From CAYWEP01 sp964457405 (GTDB taxonomy: Bacteria; Patescibacteriota; Microgenomatia; Levybacterales; UBA12049), in assembly GCA_964457405.1 (NCBI GenBank), contig CAYWEP010000013.1, forward strand, positions 1 through 20,488: a stretch of DNA of 20,488 nucleotides, given 5' to 3'. Made by a program: the position numbers and the translations under genes. The notes below the pieces were generated by a model that saw nothing but the letters and a program-made list of their open reading frames with translations, did not search any database and was not told where the DNA came from. How positions within the stretch are numbered: position 1 is the first letter of the stretch; the number at the start of each line of letters is the position of its first letter. Below, in pieces: positions 15,907-20,488 of this stretch.

Positions 15907-16356
15907 ATGAATCTACAAATCAAAACAATAACATACACAGGTGATACACATACAGATGATAGGGGCCAAGTTAAGTTTGTAAACGATTTTAACTTTAAAG
16001 GAATAAAGAGATTTTATCAAATAGAAAATGCAAATACAGATATTATTAGAGCCTTTCATGGGCACAAAACTGAGGCAAAATATGTATACGTGGCTTCTGG
16101 AACAATACTTCTTTGTGCGGCATATATTGATAATTTTGATAATCCTTCAAAAAATATCATTATTCAGAAACATATTCTCTCTTCTAAAAAACCCCAGGTA
16201 GTCTATATTCCTCCTCATTTTGTAAATGGCTTTAAAGCATTAAAACCAAATACAAAAGTTATTTTTTATTCTACAAGATCATTGAAAGAATCTGAAGAAG
16301 ATGATTTTAGAATTCCCTATGATTACTGGGGGGCTGCCTTATGGCAAAAATTTTAA
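15907..16356 (+). CDS. RmlC-like cupin sugar epimerase/isomerase, 149 aa
   Basis: A short RmlC-like jelly-roll enzyme. DDRG at 17-20, VNDFNFKGIKRFYQIEN (25-41), the His-bearing RAFHGHK (48-54), VASGTI, IPPHFVNGF (101-109) and DDFRIPYDYW (132-141) match dTDP-4-keto-sugar 3,5-epimerase-like and WxcM/FdtA-type proteins. It likely epimerises or isomerises a keto-sugar nucleotide made by neighbouring enzymes. A TTG at 15877 would extend the frame into the preceding gene by 10 bp, but ATG 15907 starts just before the conserved fold and is preferred. It overlaps the following reductase gene by 16 bp. A cupin directly joined to an SDR reductase and a 2-epimerase recalls CapF (SDR plus cupin in one chain). 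Fold secure; reaction uncertain. Confidence 0.83.
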   Translation: MNLQIKTITYTGDTHTDDRGQVKFVNDFNFKGIKRFYQIENANTDIIRAFHGHKTEAKYVYVASGTILLCAAYIDNFDNPSKNIIIQKHILSSKKPQVVYIPPHFVNGFKALKPNTKVIFYSTRSLKESEEDDFRIPYDYWGAALWQKF

Positions 16357-17237
16357 TATTGGGCGTGACGGGAATGCTTGGATCAATGGTATATAAGTAT
16401 ATCTCTAAAACAAACAATCATACTGTTCATAAAACAATAAGGAAAAAAAATGAGGGTGGAGATGAACACTACTTTTCTGTAGAAAATTTCTTGCATAATG
16501 TTAATGATTTTTCTTATGTACTCGACTTTGACTATATTATTAATTGCATAGGATTAATTAAACCTTATTGTAAAGATAACGATCCTGAAGGAGTATATAA
16601 TGCCATAAAAGTAAACGCTTTATTTCCTCATGGGCTGGCAAGATTTTGTAAAAATTCAAATGTTAAAATCATCCAGATTGCAACAGACTGTGTTTATTCC
16701 GGCATAAAAGGTAATTATGATGAGGATTCTCCTCCTGATCCAATAGACGTTTATGGAAAAACAAAAAGTTTGGGTGAAGTTTTTGAAGGTAATTTTTTAA
16801 ACATCAGGTGTTCTATAATTGGTCCGGAGCTTAAAAATAAAAAAAGTCTTTTAGAATGGTTTTTAAGTCAAAAGGATAATGCACAAATACAAGGGTACTC
16901 CAATCATAAATGGAATGGAGTTACAACACTACAATTTGCCAGATTATGCTTAAAAATAATCGATAATAATAACTTCACAGAATTTGTAAAAAATAGCTAC
17001 CTTTATCATTTTGTACCAAATAATCCTATTTCAAAATATGAATTATTAAAATTATTTCAGGAAGTGTTTAAAAAAGATATTACTATAGCTTCTGTAAAAA
17101 ATGTAGACCTCATTGACAGAACTCTTACAACAAAATATCCTTCATTTACAAATTTTTTTGGTCACGAAAATCTACACGAAGCTCTTGTCAAAGTTTACAA
17201 TTTTATGAACGCAAACAAATACCATGAAAAAGTTTAA
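16341..17237 (+). CDS. RmlD-like sugar-nucleotide reductase (SDR)
   Basis: A 298-residue protein of the dTDP-4-dehydrorhamnose reductase superfamily. GVTGMLG (8-14) binds NAD(P)H, INCIGLIKP (67-75) and VNALFPHGLA (91-100) follow, then ATDCVYSG (114-121) and catalytic Tyr138-x3-Lys142 (YGKTK). The later stretch around SNHKWNGVTTLQFA is typical of the reductases found beside FnlC/WbvD-type 2-epimerases rather than of RmlD of the rhamnose operon. It probably reduces the C4-keto group of a UDP-N-acetyl-6-deoxyhexosulose, as WbvR or FnlB do; this is inference. It overlaps both neighbours (16 bp with the cupin gene, 14 bp with the 2-epimerase gene), so the three are translationally coupled. Confidence 0.85.
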   Translation: MAKILILGVTGMLGSMVYKYISKTNNHTVHKTIRKKNEGGDEHYFSVENFLHNVNDFSYVLDFDYIINCIGLIKPYCKDNDPEGVYNAIKVNALFPHGLARFCKNSNVKIIQIATDCVYSGIKGNYDEDSPPDPIDVYGKTKSLGEVFEGNFLNIRCSIIGPELKNKKSLLEWFLSQKDNAQIQGYSNHKWNGVTTLQFARLCLKIIDNNNFTEFVKNSYLYHFVPNNPISKYELLKLFQEVFKKDITIASVKNVDLIDRTLTTKYPSFTNFFGHENLHEALVKVYNFMNANKYHEKV

Positions 17238-18423
17238 ACTTGTAACATTGCTCGGAATTCGGCCAGATATCATTCGCATGCATAAACTAATAAAGCTTCT
17301 TGATAAAGGACAAAAAGAAGGTAATTATCAACATATCTACGCTCATACTGGACAACATTTTGACTATGAACTTGACGAAGTTTTTTATAAAGAGCTAGGT
17401 GTTAGAAAACCTGACGTAAACTTCCATGTTGGAAAAATTCTGAAAGAAAGTGGTGGACACGCAACTCACCCATATCAAAATAGTTTACTGTTCCAAAAAC
17501 TTTCCACTTATATCGAAGAAGAGAAACCAGATGCCATTATGTATCTTGGTGATACTAACAGCGTTATTTCTTCAATTGTTCCGGCTCGTTATCAAGTACC
17601 AGTAATACATATTGAAGGAGGGGGAAGAAGTTTCGACTGGCGAATGCCAGAGGAAAAAAACAGAATAATTATCGATCACCTTTCAGACATGATTTACTGT
17701 TATCTACCAAGATACCAGAAGATATTGCTTTCAGAAGGCGTACCAAAATTTAGAATAAAAGTAGTTGGTAATATCATAGATGATGCGATCAAACAATTTC
17801 TTCCTCTATCTGAAAAAAGTGCAATAATAAAAAGGCTCGGTCTCCAAAAATATTCCTACGCGCTCGTTACAATTCATAGAGAAGAAAATACGCAAGACAA
17901 AAAAGAACTTAAGAAGAAACTAGAAGGTCTTGTGAGATTATCAAAGGACCTTCCGATTGTTTTCCCAATTATGCCTCGAGTGAAAAAATTGCTTGATTCT
18001 TTTGAATTTTCATATATTCTTCATCAGTCGAAAATTATTCAGACGAAACCTCAAGGGTTCCTTGATTTTCTGTGTCTTGAGAAATATGCAAAAGTTATTA
18101 TTACAGATAGTGGTACTGTTCAAGAAGAGGCATTAATACTTGGTATACCATGCTTGGTAACTCGATTGTCCACAGAAAGACCAGAAACAATACAAGCGGG
18201 AGCAACAATTCTTGCCAATGATAATGTATATGAGAATACGCTTAAAGCGTTAGAACTAAAAAAGAATTGGAATAAAACAGTGCTAAACCCATATCATACA
18301 AGTCCAAGCGAAGTTATATTTGAAGATCTTATCAAAAAAATTAATTCAAACTTTTTTAAAAAATCAAGAACATATAATTTTATAAGAGATAACCCGTTTG
18401 TTAAAGAAGCGTATAATAAATGA
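17224..18423 (+). CDS. non-hydrolysing UDP-GlcNAc 2-epimerase family, FnlC/WbjD-like
   Basis: This 399-residue GT-B-fold epimerase has all the key residues of the family: GIRP (11-14), Asp110 in LGDTNS, Glu131 in HIEGGGR, PEEKNR (142-147), His218 in TIHREE, TDSGTVQEE (294-302) and STERPE (316-321). The N-terminal HTGQHFDYELDEVFYKELGV (41-60) and the SFDWRMPEEKNR stretch look more like FnlC/WbjD/CapG (C2 epimerisation giving UDP-L-FucNAc) than WecB. Together with the adjacent RmlD-like reductase, the likely product is a UDP-N-acetyl-amino sugar of the L series, such as L-FucNAc or L-QuiNAc. No 4,6-dehydratase/5-epimerase (FnlA type) is in the window, so the pathway is incomplete here. It ends 4 bp before the convergent gene with no visible terminator. 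Confidence 0.88.
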   Translation: MKKFKLVTLLGIRPDIIRMHKLIKLLDKGQKEGNYQHIYAHTGQHFDYELDEVFYKELGVRKPDVNFHVGKILKESGGHATHPYQNSLLFQKLSTYIEEEKPDAIMYLGDTNSVISSIVPARYQVPVIHIEGGGRSFDWRMPEEKNRIIIDHLSDMIYCYLPRYQKILLSEGVPKFRIKVVGNIIDDAIKQFLPLSEKSAIIKRLGLQKYSYALVTIHREENTQDKKELKKKLEGLVRLSKDLPIVFPIMPRVKKLLDSFEFSYILHQSKIIQTKPQGFLDFLCLEKYAKVIITDSGTVQEEALILGIPCLVTRLSTERPETIQAGATILANDNVYENTLKALELKKNWNKTVLNPYHTSPSEVIFEDLIKKINSNFFKKSRTYNFIRDNPFVKEAYNK

Positions 18424-18427
18424 AATA

Positions 18428-19684
18428 TTATTTATTGTTCAATTTCTCCATTTCAAGAAACGCGTTTGAATAACTATTTTCCCATGTATTATCTCTACTT
18501 AACTCAACGGCTTTTTTACTACAACGTTCATATTGCGCCTTATCTTCAAAAAGTTTCATAATTCCTCTTGCAAAATCTTCTGGTGTTTCTTTAGCTTCAA
18601 TACCTGCACCTTTTTCTATAGCATGCTTCGTATACCATTGTATGCTTGTTGCAACAATAGGGAGTCCACACGCAAGATATTGTCTAATCTTTCCCGAATC
18701 TCCGTATTGATTTCGCGGATTCCTGTCAGCTTTATATGTTGCGATTCCCACATAACATTTATTGATAATATCAGCCATTTTCTGATTTGGAGGAACAAAG
18801 CCATAAAAAACTACCGAATCTTTCATTCCGATATCTTTTACCATCTTAATAAAAGGCTTGGGATCGCGGTTTGTGCCTCCAATGATGTGAAATATTGCGC
18901 GTGGTTTTTTTTTATGCACTAGCTTAAATGCTTCCAATGCTAAATCTACCCCTTGTTCTGAATCCAACAATCCCATGTAAACAATACTTTCTGGTATTCT
19001 TTTTGTAACAGGCAGAGGATTAATTTGTGAAGCAAATAGTCCATTTGGAACATAAAGTATCCTATTGGAATTTCTTTTTAAGAGTCCTATTTTAATACGT
19101 GCCTCTTTTATTGCTGGAGAGACATCCCATGTAAAATCTGCATGTTCTATACAAAATTTATCTAACCATAAATATATCTTATTGAATATAATGTTCCGAT
19201 ACCTGTTAGGGGCATAATCAGACACGTAATATATTACAGTTTGAACCCTTCCCAACCTCTTAAGCATTAAGCCTGCTAAGGCATTAATAGATTCCAGTCC
19301 AATAAAAATATCATATTTTTCTCTTCGTGAGAAACTCACGTACAACACTGAAAGCAAATCTCTTAATTTGAAAGAGATATGCGTACTGTCTACATTTTGA
19401 ATTTTACAAAGAAAATACAAAGGAAAATACAAAAGTGGAGAAATAATTATATCTCTTATCTTTCTATTTTTTTCATATATCTCAAGAATAGGCGGAATCC
19501 GATCACTACCTGGATGCGGTTAAATAAAAAAAAAAAAATTCCTAACTATTGGGACAAAGAATGCGCGTACTGGATCAAACATGCAATTTGCAGGAATCGG
19601 TTTCCCACTAGCATATACAGCAAATGTGGCAAAAAAAACGGAACTATTTTTATTTATGTATTCATTTTTACTGGATTCTTTCAC
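18428..19684 (-). pseudogene. GT4-like glycosyltransferase interrupted by an in-frame TAA
   Basis: This is a paralogue of the glycosyltransferase at 2353-3582. The frame reads from GTG 19684 (13 bp after the upstream methyltransferase stop) through VFFATF and ANCMFDPVRAFFVP to a TAA at 19522-19520. It then continues in the same frame with PHPGSD, LEIYEK, SFKLRDLL, FIGLESINA, YYVSDYAPNRY, GDSGKIRQYLACGLPIV and NTWENSYSNAFLEME to the stop at 18428. The TAA falls exactly where the intact paralogue has Gln49 of QPYPGSD, with equal spacing from the ATF motif, so one C-to-T change (CAA to TAA) explains it. A 13-base poly-T (coding strand) precedes the stop. The downstream part alone (from TTG 19432, 334 aa) retains the C-terminal domain but lacks the first 84 codons before that TTG. 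It could be a recent pseudogene, a sequence error, or a gene read through. As in the paralogue, the EX7E glutamates are absent. Confidence 0.8.
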
Positions 19685-19697
19685 TATTCTATAAATT

Positions 19698-20456
19698 TTA
19701 AGTTGATAAATTTTTTGGCTTTAGCATCTTTATAGTGATAAAATGAGAATGATAGGGATCAATTGATGATGCGATATTACCTATAATTCCAAAGAGAGGA
19801 TAATATCCACTTCCCTTCCCTTTCTTAAATTTGAAATTGTAGATCTTAAATATATTCATTAAACTAATATAGGTTGCAATTTTAATATGAGGAAAGATCA
19901 AAGAATTTTCTTGCGTTGAAGCTTTATCACCCCATCTACATGTTTTTTCTCCATAGTGAATCGAGAATGGATTGCTAACATGTCTTTTAGAAATGAGGTG
20001 GTGTGAAAAATCCTGATGCCCCAAAAGAAGCGCAGCAATATTATGCCAACTGGCGAGATTCTCTGTTGAAATAACACAATACCCTCCTGGCTTTAACAAT
20101 CTGTAAATTTCGTTAATAAAATTGTCTATGTCCACTATATGCTCAATTACCTGATTGGAAATCACCACGTCAAAGAACATATCAGGAAACGGCCACTTTT
20201 TTTCGAGATCGGCAGCAACGATCTTATCTACACCATATCTTTTTGCCATCTGAATTCTCTCTTTGTCGCCCTCAATCCCAATAATTTCACTACATTCTAC
20301 TTTTTTTTTGAATTGCATAGTAAATTTTCCGTCTCCACAACCAACATCTAAGACAATCGCTTTTCTATTCTTTTCAAGTAGAGAAATAATATTTATTATA
20401 TTTCTATCCATTGCCTGATTCCAAAGAGATTCAATAAAATTTGAGATTTTAAACAT
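19698..20456 (-). CDS. class I SAM-dependent methyltransferase
   Basis: From ATG 20456 this is a 252-residue class I methyltransferase. Motif I is VLDVGCGDG at 35-43, the acidic residue in GIEGDKE (60-66) would bind the SAM ribose, AADLEKKWPFPD is the post-II region, and FDVVISNQVIEHIVDIDNF plus YRLLKPGGYCVIS complete the core (95-129). Upstream of the ATG the frame stays open to the window edge, with a GTG at 20477, so a longer start is possible. A TATAAT on the minus strand just upstream (20474-20469) supports the shorter form. It precedes the broken GT4 gene by 13 bp, giving a methyltransferase-glycosyltransferase pair. Target is unknown; a glycan O-methyl group or terminal cap is likely. 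Confidence 0.85.
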   Translation of the reverse strand: MFKISNFIESLWNQAMDRNIINIISLLEKNRKAIVLDVGCGDGKFTMQFKKKVECSEIIGIEGDKERIQMAKRYGVDKIVAADLEKKWPFPDMFFDVVISNQVIEHIVDIDNFINEIYRLLKPGGYCVISTENLASWHNIAALLLGHQDFSHHLISKRHVSNPFSIHYGEKTCRWGDKASTQENSLIFPHIKIATYISLMNIFKIYNFKFKKGKGSGYYPLFGIIGNIASSIDPYHSHFITIKMLKPKNLST

Positions 20457-20468
20457 GTATTCATTTAA

Positions 20469-20474
20469 ATTATA
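20469..20474 (-). promoter_or_regulatory. possible -10 box upstream of the minus-strand methyltransferase
   Basis: The minus strand reads TATAAT 12 bp upstream of ATG 20456. The expected -35 position lies at or beyond the window edge and cannot be judged. If real, the mRNA would have a leader of only a few bases. Confidence 0.3.
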
Positions 20475-20488
20475 CACTAACCGATAAC

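Noticed and set aside
19520..19538. Programmed frameshifting or slippage at the 13-base homopolymer in the broken GT4 gene
   Set aside because: Both halves are already in the same frame, so a shift would not restore the protein; the problem is the TAA itself.
377..20488. Alternative genetic code (UGA=Gly as in Gracilibacteria/SR1, or UAA=Gln)
   Set aside because: TGA ends the 1253-aa and 399-aa genes, and TAA ends several others at family-consistent lengths.

Overview
This window is a cell-surface polysaccharide (glycan) biosynthesis locus from an AT-rich bacterium with tightly packed genes, frequent start/stop overlaps and few recognisable Shine-Dalgarno sites. The stack of very large GT-C-like membrane proteins, the GC-rich double hairpin inserted in frame in one of them, and the compact layout resemble Candidate Phyla Radiation genomes (Patescibacteria, perhaps Microgenomates). 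That placement is inference, because no rRNA or marker gene is present. TGA, TAA and TAG all act as stops, so the standard bacterial code applies.

Layout. (1) 3-2363, plus strand: the 3' end of rfbC/rmlC (dTDP-rhamnose pathway), an SDR epimerase of the CDP-paratose/tyvelose 2-epimerase type, and a SAM methyltransferase. (2) 14823-2353, minus strand: a seven-gene operon. In transcription order it holds two GT-C-like proteins (765 and 805 aa), two small paralogous four-helix membrane proteins (123 and 106 aa), a giant GT-C-like protein (1253 aa), a more distant relative (685 aa) and a GT4-like glycosyltransferase. (3) 14927-18423, plus strand: a divergently transcribed four-gene nucleotide-sugar module (SDR epimerase, RmlC-like cupin, RmlD-like reductase, non-hydrolysing 2-epimerase), arranged much like L-FucNAc/L-QuiNAc-type pathways. 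(4) 20477-18428, minus strand: a second SAM methyltransferase followed by a paralogue of the GT4 enzyme that is broken by one in-frame TAA.

Working model (inference): the nucleotide-sugar genes make unusual deoxy or amino sugars, the GT4 enzymes and methyltransferases build and cap a lipid-linked glycan on the cytoplasmic side, and the GT-C-like proteins transfer sugars from polyprenyl-phosphate donors on the outer face of the membrane.

The points most worth a second look are the array of three homologous GT-C proteins with its tandem pair of small membrane partners, the palindromic element inside the 685-aa gene, the GT4 gene with a stop exactly where its paralogue has Gln, a 22-bp perfect palindrome inside a small membrane-protein gene, and the cupin/reductase pair that looks like a split CapF. 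No tRNA, rRNA, CRISPR array, insertion sequence or replication origin was seen. No stretch longer than 300 bases lacks a gene or gene remnant.
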